64,000 nt of DNA from Bradyrhizobium sp. NDS-1 (GCF_032918005.1 NZ_CP136628.1:124001-188000); one strand, 5' to 3'. Shown: positions 26,733-36,117, counted from the stretch's first letter. The notes: generated by a model not told the origin, from the letters alone. Translations and numbers: made by a program.

Positions 26733-27710
26733 ATGGGGACGGTCCTAGATTCTGTCGGCAAGCTGATTGCCGCGTACCTCTCCAAGGAGGTGCCCGGCTA
26801 TGAGCCGTTCACGCCGAGCGACCCGGAGCACCTGCGCGGCGTCGTCGAGCCCGGTGACGTGCTGCTGGTCGAGGGCAACAACCGCATCTCCGGCATCATC
26901 AAATATCTGACGCAATCGACCTGGTCGCATGCCGCGCTCTATGTCGGTCCGATCGAGGGCGCGGAGGAGCCGGACGGCGAGCCGCATGTGCTGATCGAAG
27001 CCAATATCGGCGAGGGCGTCACGTCGGCGCCGCTTTCGAAATATTTCCCCTATCACACCCGCCTCTGCCGCCCGGTCGGGCTGTCCTATGAGGACCGCAC
27101 CACGGTCTGCCGCTATGCGATCAACCGCATCGGCTTCGGCTATGACACCAAGAACATCGTCGATCTCATGCGATTCCTGTTTCCGCTGCCGGTGCCGCAG
27201 CGCTGGCGGCGGCGCATGATCGCGCTCGGCTCGGGCGATCCGACCAAGATCATCTGCTCGGCGCTGATCGCGCAGGCGTTCGATGCCGTGCGTTACCCGA
27301 TCCTGCCCAAGATCACCAAGGCCGGCAGCCGCGCCGCCCGCCGCGAGATCCTGCACATCCGCGATTCCTCGCTCTACATGCCCCGCGACTTCGACATCTC
27401 GCCCTATTTCGAAGTCGTCAAACCCACCATCGTGCACGGTTTCGACTACACCGCCCTGCACTGGGCCGACAAGCAGAAGCCGCTCGAGGAGGTAGCGGGC
27501 ACATTCAGTGTGTTTCCAGAAACGCTCCGTGCGCCGCCGCTCGTTCCTGAGGCGATTGACGAAGAGGCGTCGGGTGAGAATCCGACTGAAGAAGTGACGG
27601 CGCAGCCTGCGGAGATGCCCAGCAATTTCTCCGAGCATTTTGTGCACCTGAACGAGCTCGCGATGTACCGCGCGTGGCGCCGCAGAGCCAAGTGCGAGAT
27701 CGCGGCGTAA
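26733..27710 (+). CDS. YiiX/NlpC-P60-like permuted papain-fold protein
   Basis: The 325-residue product has a core resembling permuted NlpC/P60 (YiiX/YebB-like) enzymes. GDVLLVEGNNRISGIIKYLTQSTWSHAALY carries the His (His66), then VLIEA (Glu89), and the nucleophile region TKIICSALIAQAF supplies Cys175. Such proteins hydrolyse amide or thioester bonds, often lipid-related. No signal peptide is seen. Residues after about 245 (an acidic Glu-rich stretch, then NFSEHFVHLNELAMYRAWRRR) look like an added tail. The family is inferred from the H/E/C pattern and spacing. Confidence 0.68.
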   Translation: MGTVLDSVGKLIAAYLSKEVPGYEPFTPSDPEHLRGVVEPGDVLLVEGNNRISGIIKYLTQSTWSHAALYVGPIEGAEEPDGEPHVLIEANIGEGVTSAPLSKYFPYHTRLCRPVGLSYEDRTTVCRYAINRIGFGYDTKNIVDLMRFLFPLPVPQRWRRRMIALGSGDPTKIICSALIAQAFDAVRYPILPKITKAGSRAARREILHIRDSSLYMPRDFDISPYFEVVKPTIVHGFDYTALHWADKQKPLEEVAGTFSVFPETLRAPPLVPEAIDEEASGENPTEEVTAQPAEMPSNFSEHFVHLNELAMYRAWRRRAKCEIAA

Positions 27711-27718
27711 GCGTCACC

Positions 27719-27744
27719 GTCGTCCCTGCGTTCGCCGGGACGAC
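27719..27744. repeat. Short palindrome GTCGTCCC/GGGACGAC (family B-like, copy 4)
   Basis: GTCGTCCC (27719-27726) pairs perfectly with GGGACGAC (27737-27744) around TGCGTTCGCC. It lies between the convergent YiiX-like gene and csoR, suggesting a dual role as terminator. Confidence 0.65.
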
Positions 27745-27808
27745 ACCTGGGTGGTGCGGGACGTCGGCTCAACAACCGTCGTTGCGAGAAGCGCAGCGAC
27801 ACTGAGAA

Positions 27809-28084
27809 CTACCGCTCCGCCCTTCCAATCACCGCCATCAGCTCCGCGATCTTCTCGCGCTGATCCGCCTTGTCGCCGCTCGCAATCGCGTGCTCGACGC
27901 AATGGGCAACGTGGTCCTTCAGGACCTCCTCCTCGACCCGGCGCAGCGCGGCGCGCACCGCCGAGATCTGCGTCACGATGTCGATGCAGTAGCGGTCTTC
28001 CTCTACCATTTTCGAGAGGCCGCGAACCTGGCCCTCGATCCGGCCGAGGCGTTTTCCGACCGATGCCTTGATGTCTTCGCGCAT
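27809..28084 (-). CDS. csoR: CsoR-family copper-sensing repressor
   Basis: This is a homotetrameric all-helical repressor of 91 residues. The Cu(I)-type ligand set is present with correct spacing: Cys33 (DRYCIDIV), His58 and Cys62 (DHVAHCVEH), a 25- and 4-residue separation as in mycobacterial CsoR (36/61/65). The basic helix LGRIEGQVRGLSKM binds DNA. It is divergent from the copper ATPase and a palindrome with the CsoR-type pattern lies between them. Family is firm; a different thiol or metal inducer is possible. Confidence 0.87.
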   Translation of the reverse strand: MREDIKASVGKRLGRIEGQVRGLSKMVEEDRYCIDIVTQISAVRAALRRVEEEVLKDHVAHCVEHAIASGDKADQREKIAELMAVIGRAER

Positions 28085-28090
28085 GAGGCC

Positions 28091-28113
28091 TATATACCCC
28101 CGTAGGGTATATA
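28091..28113. promoter_or_regulatory. CsoR-type operator palindrome
   Basis: TATATACCC (28091-28099) and GGGTATATA (28105-28113) form a perfect 9-bp inverted repeat around CCGTA. A G/C tract flanked by TATA-rich arms is the known CsoR operator pattern. It sits just 5' of both divergent genes (7 bp from the csoR ATG, 21 bp from the copA ATG), ideal for repression of both. Confidence 0.82.
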
Positions 28114-28134
28114 TTGCAAGGCCGGAGCGCCGCC

Positions 28135-30594
28135 ATGAAAGACGCCGAACACGGGCACCATCACGAGCCGGAAACCCATTCCGGATGCGGCTGTTCCAGC
28201 AAGGCTGCGCCGGCGGCCAAGCCGGCGGAGGCCTCCTGTTGCGGCGGGCACGGCGATCACGCCGGCCACGCCCATCATCACGCGCATGACCATGGTGCTG
28301 GCGCGGCAAAGGTCCTGGACCCCGTCTGCGGCATGAGCGTCGATCCCGCGACCTCGAAGCACCGGTTTGACCATCACGGCGAAACCTTCCATTTCTGCTC
28401 GGCCGGCTGCCGCACCAAGTTCGCCGCCGATCCCGCAAAATATCTCGCCGAGGACAAGGCGCCCGCGCCGGAGATGCCCGCCGGCACGATCTACACCTGC
28501 CCGATGCACCCCGAGATCCGCCAGGTCGGACCCGGCAGCTGCCCGATCTGCGGCATGGCGCTGGAGCCGGAGGTGGCGAGCCTGGAAACCGGTCCCAATC
28601 CGGAGCTTGCCGACATGACGCGGCGGTTCTGGATCGGCGGCGCACTTGCGCTGCCGGCCGTGGTGCTGGAGATGGGCGGCCATCTCGCAGGCTCGCACAA
28701 CTGGATCGATCAGACGCTGTCGAACTGGATCCAGCTCGTCTTCGCCACACCCGTGGTGCTGTGGGCCGGCTGGCCGTTCTTCGTTCGCGGTTGGCAATCG
28801 CTGCTGACGCGCAACCTCAACATGTTCACGCTGATCGCGATGGGCACCGGTGTTGCCTATGTCTACAGCATCATCGGCACCCTCGCGCCGCAGATTTTTC
28901 CTGCCACCTTCCGCGGCCATGAAGGCGCGGTCGCCGTCTACTTCGAGGCGGCGGCGGTGATCACCGTGTTGGTGCTGCTCGGTCAGGTGCTGGAGCTGCG
29001 CGCCCGTGACGCGACCTCGGGCGCGATCAGGGCGCTGTTGCAGCTCGCCCCGAAGACCGCGCGCCGCGTCGATGCCGATGGCAGCGAGCATGAGGTCGAG
29101 ATCGATGCGCTTCATGCCGGCGATCACTTGCGCGTTCGTCCCGGCGAGAAGGTGCCGGTCGACGGCGTCATCCTGGAGGGGCGCTCCTCGCTCGACGAAT
29201 CCCTGGTCACCGGGGAATCCATGCCGGTCACCAAGGAAACCGGTGCGAAAGTCATCGCGGGCACGCTGAACCAGTCGGGCAGCTTTATCATGCGCGCCGA
29301 CAAGGTCGGACGCGAGACGCTGCTGTCGCAGATCGTGCAGATGGTCGCGGACGCGCAGCGCTCGCGCGCGCCGATTCAGCGGCTGGCCGACCAGGTCGCG
29401 GGCTGGTTCGTGCCCGCCGTGATCGTCGTCGCCATCGCCGCCTTTGCGGCCTGGTCGTGGTTCGGTCCGGAGCCGCGGCTCGCCTTCGGTCTCGTCGCCG
29501 CCGTCAGCGTGCTGATCATCGCCTGCCCCTGTGCGCTGGGGCTCGCGACGCCGATGTCGATCATGGTCGGCGTCGGCCGCGGTGCGCAAGGAGGCGTGCT
29601 GATCAAGAACGCCGAGGCGCTGGAGCGGATGGAGAAGATCGACACGCTGGTGGTCGACAAGACGGGAACGCTGACCGAGGGCAAGCCCAAGGTGGTCGCG
29701 ATCGTGCCGGCGGCCGGACTTGCGGAAGACGACATCCTTCGGCTTGCGGCCAGCGTCGAGCACGCCAGCGAACATCCTTTGGCTGACGCGATCGTGCGCG
29801 CGGCCAAGGAGAAGCAGCTCGTCTTCGGCGAGGTCGAGCAGTTCGACTCGCCGACCGGCAAGGGCGCCACCGGCAAGGTCGACGGCAAGACCGTCGCGCT
29901 CGGCAATGCCAGATATCTCGCCTCGATCGGGATCGACACGACGGCGCTCGACGCCGAGGCTGAGCGGCTTCGCGGCGACGGCGCCACGGTGATCAACATG
30001 GCCGTGGATAGCCGACTTGCCGGCCTGTTCGCGATCGCCGATCCCGTCAAGGCCTCGACGCCAGAGGCGCTGAAGGCGCTGGCTGCCGAAGGCATCAAGG
30101 TGATCATGCTGACCGGCGACAACCGCACCACGGCGGAAGCGGTGGCGCGCCGGCTCGGCATCGCCGAGGTCGAAGCAGAGGTGCTGCCGGATCAGAAGAG
30201 CGCGGTGGTGACCAAGCTGCAGAAGGCCGGCCGCATCGTCGCGATGGCCGGCGACGGCGTCAACGACGCACCGGCGCTGGCCGCCGCCGAAGTCGGCATC
30301 GCCATGGGCACCGGCACGGACGTCGCGATGGAAAGCGCGGGCGTGACGCTGCTCAAGGGCGATCTCATCGGCATCGCCCGGGCACGTAAACTGTCGCAGG
30401 CGACCATGAGCAACATCCGCCAAAACCTGTTCTTTGCCTTCATCTACAATGCCGCCGGCATTCCGATCGCGGCCGGCATCCTCTATCCGGCCTTCGGCCT
30501 GCTGCTGTCGCCGATCATCGCCGCGGCGGCGATGGCGCTGTCCTCGGTGAGCGTGGTCGGGAATGCGCTGCGGCTGCGTGCGACGAAGTTATGA
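28135..30594 (+). CDS. copA: Copper-translocating P1B-type ATPase with YHS and heavy-metal-binding domains
   Basis: This 819-residue Cu(I)-type export ATPase begins with a His/Cys-rich stretch (residues 7-54). A YHS domain follows ([15 protein letters not shown]...[12 protein letters not shown], about 60-104), then a heavy-metal-binding domain (YTCPMHPEI...CPICGMAL, about 119-144), replacing the usual N-terminal HMA domains. P-type core motifs are [11 protein letters not shown] (metal site), [12 protein letters not shown] (phosphorylation), [23 protein letters not shown] and [12 protein letters not shown]. It exports Cu+ from the cytoplasm to the periplasm. The operator and csoR are immediately upstream. 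Silver or nickel handling cannot be excluded. Confidence 0.92.
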   Translation: MKDAEHGHHHEPETHSGCGCSSKAAPAAKPAEASCCGGHGDHAGHAHHHAHDHGAGAAKVLDPVCGMSVDPATSKHRFDHHGETFHFCSAGCRTKFAADPAKYLAEDKAPAPEMPAGTIYTCPMHPEIRQVGPGSCPICGMALEPEVASLETGPNPELADMTRRFWIGGALALPAVVLEMGGHLAGSHNWIDQTLSNWIQLVFATPVVLWAGWPFFVRGWQSLLTRNLNMFTLIAMGTGVAYVYSIIGTLAPQIFPATFRGHEGAVAVYFEAAAVITVLVLLGQVLELRARDATSGAIRALLQLAPKTARRVDADGSEHEVEIDALHAGDHLRVRPGEKVPVDGVILEGRSSLDESLVTGESMPVTKETGAKVIAGTLNQSGSFIMRADKVGRETLLSQIVQMVADAQRSRAPIQRLADQVAGWFVPAVIVVAIAAFAAWSWFGPEPRLAFGLVAAVSVLIIACPCALGLATPMSIMVGVGRGAQGGVLIKNAEALERMEKIDTLVVDKTGTLTEGKPKVVAIVPAAGLAEDDILRLAASVEHASEHPLADAIVRAAKEKQLVFGEVEQFDSPTGKGATGKVDGKTVALGNARYLASIGIDTTALDAEAERLRGDGATVINMAVDSRLAGLFAIADPVKASTPEALKALAAEGIKVIMLTGDNRTTAEAVARRLGIAEVEAEVLPDQKSAVVTKLQKAGRIVAMAGDGVNDAPALAAAEVGIAMGTGTDVAMESAGVTLLKGDLIGIARARKLSQATMSNIRQNLFFAFIYNAAGIPIAAGILYPAFGLLLSPIIAAAAMALSSVSVVGNALRLRATKL

Positions 30595-30675
30595 ATGAGC
30601 TGGCAGCCCGGATGGAGCATTCGCGCCATTCGGGCTACGGTTCATGGTACACAAGCGCGACGCGGGGAAGGTCTG

Positions 30676-31122
30676 ATGCAGCGGATTACGATCACGATCG
30701 AGGACGATCTCCTGGCGGAGATCGACGCGGCCGCGGAAGCGCGCGGCTATCAGAACCGCTCCGAGATCATCCGCGATCTCGCCCGCGCCGGCCTGCAGCA
30801 GAGCACCGAGGGGACCGCCCAGACCGGCCCCTGCGTCGCCGGCCTGGTATATGTCTACGATCATGCCGCCCGCGATCTGTCCAAGCGCCTGGTGCAGGAA
30901 TTCCACGGCCATCACGACCTCGCGCTGGCGACCCTGCACGTCCATCTCGACGACAACAATTGCATGGAGATGACGGCGCTGCGAGGCGATGCCGCCGAAG
31001 TCCGGCATTTCGCCGACCACATCATCGCCGAACGCGGCGTGCGCTATGGCCGCGTGGTGATGATCCCGACCGGGGAAGGCAAGCAGGCGAAGGCGCGGAA
31101 ACCCGGGCATCGGCACGGGTAG
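30676..31122 (+). CDS. nikR: Nickel-responsive regulator NikR
   Basis: This is a 148-residue ribbon-helix-helix repressor with an ACT-like metal-binding domain. The N-terminal RHH is MQRITITIEDDLLAEIDAAAEARGYQNRSEIIRDL. The high-affinity Ni site is complete: His77, His88, His90 and Cys96 (FHGHHDLALATLHVHL...NNCMEM), with spacing identical to E. coli 76/87/89/95. The ATG at 30676 is in the correct frame. It lies 81 bp after copA, so it may share transcripts. No nickel transporter is in this window. Confidence 0.92.
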   Translation: MQRITITIEDDLLAEIDAAAEARGYQNRSEIIRDLARAGLQQSTEGTAQTGPCVAGLVYVYDHAARDLSKRLVQEFHGHHDLALATLHVHLDDNNCMEMTALRGDAAEVRHFADHIIAERGVRYGRVVMIPTGEGKQAKARKPGHRHG

Positions 31123-31227
31123 CTTGCGTGCCCCCGGACACAGCCGTGCCTTGGGCAACCACCCTCCCTTGCCGAAACCGCCGTGCATCTCTACTTCTCG
31201 CGGGTCGTTTCGTGAAAGGACCCCCCA

Positions 31228-31968
31228 ATGCTGGATGCCGCCGTGAAGGCGCTGTCGCAAATGATCTCGCCGCCGATGCGCTCGATCCTGTGGCGCTCGA
31301 TCGGGCTTGCGCTCGTGCTGATCACCGTGCTGGCGATCGGCTTGCAGCGGCTGCTCAGCTGGTTTGCGACCTCTGGTGAGGTCTGGCTGGAGGGTCTGCT
31401 CGGGCCGGGCTGGCATACATCGATCGAAATCCTCTCCTGGATCGTCTCGATTGCGGCGGGCTTCGGGGTTGTGTTCGGCGGCGTCTTCCTGATGCCGGCA
31501 ATCACCTCGCTGGTGGCCAGCCTGTTCGTCGACGACGTCGCCGACATCGTCGAGCGTGAGCATTATCCGGCCGAGCGGCCGGGCACGGCGCTGCCGTTCA
31601 ACCAGGCGATTTTCGAAGGCATAAAGACCGCGCTCCTGACCATCCTGATCTATCTGATCGCGTTGCCGCTGGTGTTGTTCGCCGGCGCAGGCTTCCTGAT
31701 CTTCTTCCTCGCCACCGCCTGGCTGCTCGGCCGCGAATATTTCGAGCTCGCGGCGATGCGCTTTCGCTCGCCGCAAGAGGCCAAGGCGATGCGGCGCGAC
31801 AACGCCGCCACCATCTTCACCGCCGGCCTGTTCATCGCCGCCTTCGTCTCGATCCCGATCGTCAATCTGGCGACGCCGATCTTCGCCATGGCCTTCATGG
31901 TCCACATGCACAAGCGGCTGTCAGGCCCACGGCCCGAGCTGATCGAGCCGGCGCGGCAGGTGCGGTGA
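31228..31968 (+). CDS. EI24/CysZ-like membrane protein
   Basis: This 246-residue integral membrane protein has about five hydrophobic segments. The EI24-type arrangement is visible: SFV-like helix AAGFGVVFGGVFLMPAITSLVASLFVDDVADIVEREHYP, an amphipathic region ALPFNQAIFEGIKTALLTILIYLIALPLVLFA, and the loop LLGREYFELAAMRF. CysZ-type relatives take up sulfate, but no sulfur gene is nearby, so function is unassigned. The start is preceded by a gap of about 100 bp after nikR. Confidence 0.75.
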   Translation: MLDAAVKALSQMISPPMRSILWRSIGLALVLITVLAIGLQRLLSWFATSGEVWLEGLLGPGWHTSIEILSWIVSIAAGFGVVFGGVFLMPAITSLVASLFVDDVADIVEREHYPAERPGTALPFNQAIFEGIKTALLTILIYLIALPLVLFAGAGFLIFFLATAWLLGREYFELAAMRFRSPQEAKAMRRDNAATIFTAGLFIAAFVSIPIVNLATPIFAMAFMVHMHKRLSGPRPELIEPARQVR

Positions 31969-31971
31969 CGC

Positions 31972-33600
31972 TTACGTCACCGTTAGTCCGCATTTGCGCA
32001 GCAGCATCCTGGCGAAGCCGAACGGCGCGGGCGTGAATGGGCCCGTCGGCGCGCGGGTGACCAGCGCGACGATTGCGAGCGCGGCTATCGCCAGCCAGAA
32101 GCACAGCCAGAAGCCGTCGATATAGGCGAGCACATTGGCCTCGCGCTGGACGATGCCCGCTAGCGTGCCGACCGCGCGCGGCTGCGCCGATCCCGTTCCG
32201 TGGACGGCGAAGTGATCGGCGAGCTGCTTCAGTCTCTGCACCACGTCGGCATCGCCGACTGCAAGGTTCTGGCCGAGATAGAAGGAATGGACCTGCTCGC
32301 GCACGCGCAGCCATGTTCCCATCAGCGCCACGCCGATCTCGGCGCCGCCGAGCCGCATGATCTGGATATAGGCGGCAAAGGAGGTGGCACGGCTCAGATC
32401 GGAGTTGGACAGCAACGTGATGATCAGCGGCAATAGCGTCAGCGACTGCCCTATCGCCTGGAGCAGCACGATGCCGGCGAAATCCTCGCGCGCCCAGGCG
32501 TGGGTGAGTTGCGTACCCCAGAGATTGGCCGCGGCGAAGCAGGCAAAGCCCATGACGACCACCGTCCGCGTATCGAAATGCCGCAGTAGCCAGATCGAGA
32601 CCGGCACCAGCACGAACATCGGCAAGGCGCCATAGGTCAGCAGCAGCATGCCGCTCTGCTCGGGCCTGAGCAGCGCGATGGTGGCGAGGAAGTTCGGCAC
32701 CAGCGACGCATTGGACAGGCTGGTCAGCGTGTAGAGCAGGATCAGGACCAGGCCGAAGCCGATGTTGCGCGAGAACAGCACGTTCACATGCGCCCAAGGC
32801 TGCCTGACCAGCGATTCGTTGACGAGGAAGGCCAGAAACAGCACCGCGCCCGCTGCGAGCAGTGCCATCACCGTGCCGGAGCCGAGCCAGTCCAGCCGGT
32901 TGCCCTGGTCGAGCCCGGCATAGATCATCGAGACCGAGGCGCCGAGCAGCAGCATGCCGCCCCAATCGGCCTCGCGCAGCAGCGCGCGGTTCACCGGCTC
33001 GTTCGGCGTGCCGAGATAGACCATCAGGCCCATCAAGGGCGCGATCACCACGCCCTGCCAGTACAGCCATTGCCAGCCGAGATGGTCGACATAAAAGCCG
33101 ACCAGCGAGGTCGATGTGTCCAACGCGAAGCCGACGCGGATCGAATAGATCGAGATTGCCGGCAGCCACCAGCGGATCGGCAGATTGCGGAACACGATCA
33201 TCAGCGTCGCCGGCACGAAGGTGCCGAGCAGGAGGCCGTGCACGACGCTGAGCACGAGCAACGTCGTGTAGTCGTGCACGAAGGGAATGACGAACGAGAC
33301 GGCGGCATAGACGAGGCTGGGGATGCCGAGGACGCGGCGCAGGCCGAACACCGTGGCGAGCCAGGCCACCGCAGGCGCGATGAAGATCTGCGAGCCGATG
33401 CCGGCGGTCGAGAGCCAGGCGCCCTCGTCGAAGCCGAGCGAGAATGCGCCGCGCAGGTCGGGCAGACCGACCGTGGTCAGCCGGCTGTCGAAATTGGCGA
33501 GGAACGAGCCGAGCAGCACCGCCGCGACGGCGAACATGGGCTGCGGCGCGACGCCGCCGCGCGAGACCGGCCCGCGATCGGCATCGTCATTTTCCGCCAT
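31972..33600 (-). CDS. DHA2-family MFS efflux permease (EmrB-like)
   Basis: This 542-residue, 14-helix drug:H+ antiporter is the inner-membrane half of an EmrAB-type tripartite pump. An early helix with SFLANFDSRLTTVGLPDLRGAF contains the usual membrane Asp. The central GWQWLYWQGVVIAPLMG motif C region and later AAYIQIMRLGGAEIGVALMGTWLRVREQVHSFYLG are typical of EmrB. It overlaps its partner (HlyD type) by 14 bp. The substrate is unknown, but in rhizobia such pairs often export plant-derived phenolics. Confidence 0.85.
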   Translation of the reverse strand: MAENDDADRGPVSRGGVAPQPMFAVAAVLLGSFLANFDSRLTTVGLPDLRGAFSLGFDEGAWLSTAGIGSQIFIAPAVAWLATVFGLRRVLGIPSLVYAAVSFVIPFVHDYTTLLVLSVVHGLLLGTFVPATLMIVFRNLPIRWWLPAISIYSIRVGFALDTSTSLVGFYVDHLGWQWLYWQGVVIAPLMGLMVYLGTPNEPVNRALLREADWGGMLLLGASVSMIYAGLDQGNRLDWLGSGTVMALLAAGAVLFLAFLVNESLVRQPWAHVNVLFSRNIGFGLVLILLYTLTSLSNASLVPNFLATIALLRPEQSGMLLLTYGALPMFVLVPVSIWLLRHFDTRTVVVMGFACFAAANLWGTQLTHAWAREDFAGIVLLQAIGQSLTLLPLIITLLSNSDLSRATSFAAYIQIMRLGGAEIGVALMGTWLRVREQVHSFYLGQNLAVGDADVVQRLKQLADHFAVHGTGSAQPRAVGTLAGIVQREANVLAYIDGFWLCFWLAIAALAIVALVTRAPTGPFTPAPFGFARMLLRKCGLTVT

Positions 33601-34723
33601 TTGCGCCCTTGGTGTCGATGCTGGTGACGACCGACATGCCCGGCACGAGGCGCGCCAGCAGCGGTTGGCCATCGTCGAACTGGATCCGCACCGGAATGCG
33701 CTGCACGACCTTTGTGAAATTGCCCGTTGCGTTGTCGGGCGGCAGCAGCGCCACCTGTGCGCCCGTCGCCGGCGCAATGCGCGCGACCCTGCCGCGCAGC
33801 GTCTCGCGCGGAAAACTGTCGACCGTGATCTCGACCGGCTGGCCCGGTGCAACATGCGTGAGCTGGGTCTCCTTGTAGTTCGCGATCACATAGACCTTGG
33901 GCAGCGGCACCACGTTGATGAGGTTGGTGCCGATATTGACGTAATCGCCGGGCTGCACCTGGCGCTCGCCGACAACGCCGTCGAACGGCGCGGTGATCTT
34001 CGTGTAGCCAAGCTTGAGCTTCGCGCCCGCCAGCGTCGCCTTGGCCGCCGCGACATCGGCGGCGCGCTGCTTCCTGGTGCCTTGCAGGACCTCGAGCTGA
34101 TGCTGCTGGGCCGCGATCACGGCGCGGCTCGCGCGCACGTCGGCCTGCGCCTTGGCGTAAGCGGCCACTGCCTGCTCGAGGCGCTGACGCGTGCCGGATT
34201 CGGTCTGCGACAGGGATTGCTGGCGCTCCTGCTCCTGTCGCGCCTCCACTTCCATGGCTTCCGCAGAGAGGCGGGCAGCCTGGGCCTGCGCGATCGTCGC
34301 ATATTGCAGCTCGATCTGGTTGGCGAGATTGTCGAGCGCGGCCTGCGCCGCGACGACGGCGGCTTCGGCCTGCGCGACTTGCGCCTCGTAATCGGCGGGA
34401 TCGATCTGGATCAGGAGATCGCCGGCCTTGACGCGCTGGAAATCGGTGACCCCTACGGTGAGCACTTCGCCCGAGACGCGGCTCGACAGCCGCGTCAGCT
34501 CGGCGCGCACATAGGCGTCATTGGTGGTCTGGATCACGGCATTGCCGACCCATTCGTCGAAGCGCAACGTCGCCAGCGCGACGAAGGCGAGCGCAACGAC
34601 GACGGCAAACAGCGGGATCGCGAGCCGGCTCCAGAGCGAGGTGGCGGGGCGCTGCGTCGGCTTCGGTGGTGGGGCAGGCGCTGCGGCGGGAGGCGACGAT
34701 GGAACTTGCTCTTGTTGACTCAC
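33587..34723 (-). CDS. HlyD-family membrane fusion protein (EmrA-like)
   Basis: This 378-residue periplasmic adaptor links the EmrB-like permease to an outer-membrane channel. A Pro-rich cytoplasmic start (to about residue 28) is followed by one membrane helix (LAIPLFAVVVALAFVALATL), then the lipoyl half (TTNDAYVRAELTRLSSRVSGEV). A long coiled-coil hairpin (about 105-215) with repeated Gln/Ala heptads, the second lipoyl half (TKITAPFDGVVGERQVQPGDYV) and beta-barrel segments (FPRETLRGRVARIAPATGAQV) follow. It lies 30 bp downstream of nth and overlaps the permease start. Confidence 0.87.
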   Translation of the reverse strand: MSQQEQVPSSPPAAAPAPPPKPTQRPATSLWSRLAIPLFAVVVALAFVALATLRFDEWVGNAVIQTTNDAYVRAELTRLSSRVSGEVLTVGVTDFQRVKAGDLLIQIDPADYEAQVAQAEAAVVAAQAALDNLANQIELQYATIAQAQAARLSAEAMEVEARQEQERQQSLSQTESGTRQRLEQAVAAYAKAQADVRASRAVIAAQQHQLEVLQGTRKQRAADVAAAKATLAGAKLKLGYTKITAPFDGVVGERQVQPGDYVNIGTNLINVVPLPKVYVIANYKETQLTHVAPGQPVEITVDSFPRETLRGRVARIAPATGAQVALLPPDNATGNFTKVVQRIPVRIQFDDGQPLLARLVPGMSVVTSIDTKGANGGK

Positions 34724-34753
34724 GACTGAACCTCAAACGAACTCACCGCGATC

Positions 34754-35506
34754 TCACACCGTCTTCTCCGGCCACCGGCAGAGATCGTTGATCAGGCAGA
34801 CCTCGCAGCGCGGCTTGCGCGCGAGGCAAGTGTAGCGGCCGTGCAAAATCAGCCAATGATGGGCATGCAGCATGAACTCCGCCGGGATCACCTTTTCGAG
34901 ACCGAGCTCGACCTCGAGCGGCGTATTGCCGGGCGCAAGCCCCGTGCGGTTGCCGACCCGGAACACATGCGTGTCGACGGCCATGGTGTGCTCGCCGAAG
35001 GCCATGTTGAGCACGACGTTGGCGGTCTTGCGACCGGCGCCGGGCAGCGATTCGATTTCGGCGCGGGTGCGCGGCACCTCGCCGCCGAATTCGGTCAGCA
35101 GCTTTGCCGACAGCGCGATCACGTTCTTCGCCTTGGTGCGATAGAGGCCGATCGTCTTGATGTATTCGCGCAGGCGCTCCTCGCCGAGATCGAGCATCTT
35201 CTGCGGGGTGTCGGCGATTTCGAACAAGGCGCGCGTGGCCTTGTTGACGCCGGCATCGGTCGCCTGCGCCGACAGCACCACGGCAACCAGCAGCGTGAAC
35301 GGATTGACGTGCTCGAGCTCGCCCTGCGGTTCCGGATTGGCCTTGCGGAAGCGGGTGAAGACCTCGCGGACCTCGGCGGGCGTCCAGGGTTTTGCAGCTT
35401 TGAGCGATTTCTTCGCAGGCGCTTTCGGTTTGGCCGCGACCGGCTTTGCCTTTTTATTCGGCACCGCCGCTTTGCGCGGGGCGGGCTTGCGGGTGATTTT
35501 CGCCAT
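34754..35506 (-). CDS. nth: Endonuclease III (DNA glycosylase/AP lyase)
   Basis: This base-excision-repair enzyme removes oxidised pyrimidines. The 250-residue product has a Lys-rich N-terminal extension (about 38 residues, like many alphaproteobacterial members), the helix-hairpin-helix with catalytic Lys in SLPGAGRKTANVVLN, the catalytic Asp in AVDTHVFRVGNR, and a 4Fe-4S cluster site CLARKPRCEVCLINDLC. The divergent DUF2244 gene starts only 22 bp away. Confidence 0.95.
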   Translation of the reverse strand: MAKITRKPAPRKAAVPNKKAKPVAAKPKAPAKKSLKAAKPWTPAEVREVFTRFRKANPEPQGELEHVNPFTLLVAVVLSAQATDAGVNKATRALFEIADTPQKMLDLGEERLREYIKTIGLYRTKAKNVIALSAKLLTEFGGEVPRTRAEIESLPGAGRKTANVVLNMAFGEHTMAVDTHVFRVGNRTGLAPGNTPLEVELGLEKVIPAEFMLHAHHWLILHGRYTCLARKPRCEVCLINDLCRWPEKTV

Positions 35507-35528
35507 GATCGGGATATACTGATGGAGG

Positions 35529-36062
35529 ATGAGCACAGGCAACGAAATAGAGCGCAGCGATTCCCAAGACCCGCGCGACGTGCAGATCTTCTCTGCGCTG
35601 CTGACGCCACACCGCTCCCTGAACCGCACCGGCTTCCTCGCCTTGATGCTGTTCGTGAGCGTGGTCAGCTTCGTCGCGGGCCTCGCTTTCCTGATGATGG
35701 GGGCGTGGCCGGTGTTCGGCTTCTTCGGGCTCGACGTGCTGGTGATCTGGTGGGCCTTCAAGGCCAATTTCCGCGCCGCGCGCGCCCGCGAGGAAATCGT
35801 GGTGACCCCGTCCGAATTGCGCGTGCGGCGGATCAGCCATCGCGGCCAAGTCGCCGAATGGACGTTCAATCCGCTCTGGGTCCGCCTCGACATGGAGGTC
35901 GACGAGGACTTCGGCATCGAGCATCTCTATCTGATCGCGCGCGGCCGCCAGATCCAAATCGCGCGCTTCCTGGGGCCAGAGGAAAAGGCTAGCTTTTACA
36001 AAGGCTTGGTTGAGGCACTCAATGCCGCCAAGCGCGGCCCGACCTACAATCCGCTTCGCTGA
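35529..36062 (+). CDS. DUF2244 membrane protein
   Basis: This 177-residue protein has two adjacent membrane helices (GFLALMLFVSVVSFVAGLAFLMM and WPVFGFFGLDVLVIWWAFKANF) and a cytoplasmic C-terminal domain: EEIVVTPSELRVRRISHRGQVAEWTFNPLWVRL...RGRQIQIARFLGPEEKASFYKGLVEAL. This matches the DUF2244 family often found beside nth or cytochrome genes. Its role is unknown. The GGAGG lies directly against the ATG (35524-35528), too close to be a normal ribosome site. Confidence 0.82.
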   Translation: MSTGNEIERSDSQDPRDVQIFSALLTPHRSLNRTGFLALMLFVSVVSFVAGLAFLMMGAWPVFGFFGLDVLVIWWAFKANFRAARAREEIVVTPSELRVRRISHRGQVAEWTFNPLWVRLDMEVDEDFGIEHLYLIARGRQIQIARFLGPEEKASFYKGLVEALNAAKRGPTYNPLR

Positions 36063-36117
36063 TCTCACGTCGGAAATCGGGTGGTTTCGCGCCCGTCCCT
36101 CCCCTACATTTCCGGTC

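Noticed and set aside
28090..30423. 777-codon open frame on the minus strand
   Set aside because: It is the mirror of the copper ATPase gene and has the same Arg/His/Asp-rich shadow composition. No motif or start context supports it.
30595..30675. NikR operator upstream of nikR
   Set aside because: No GTATGA-type dyad with the right spacing was seen in the 81 bp between copA and nikR.
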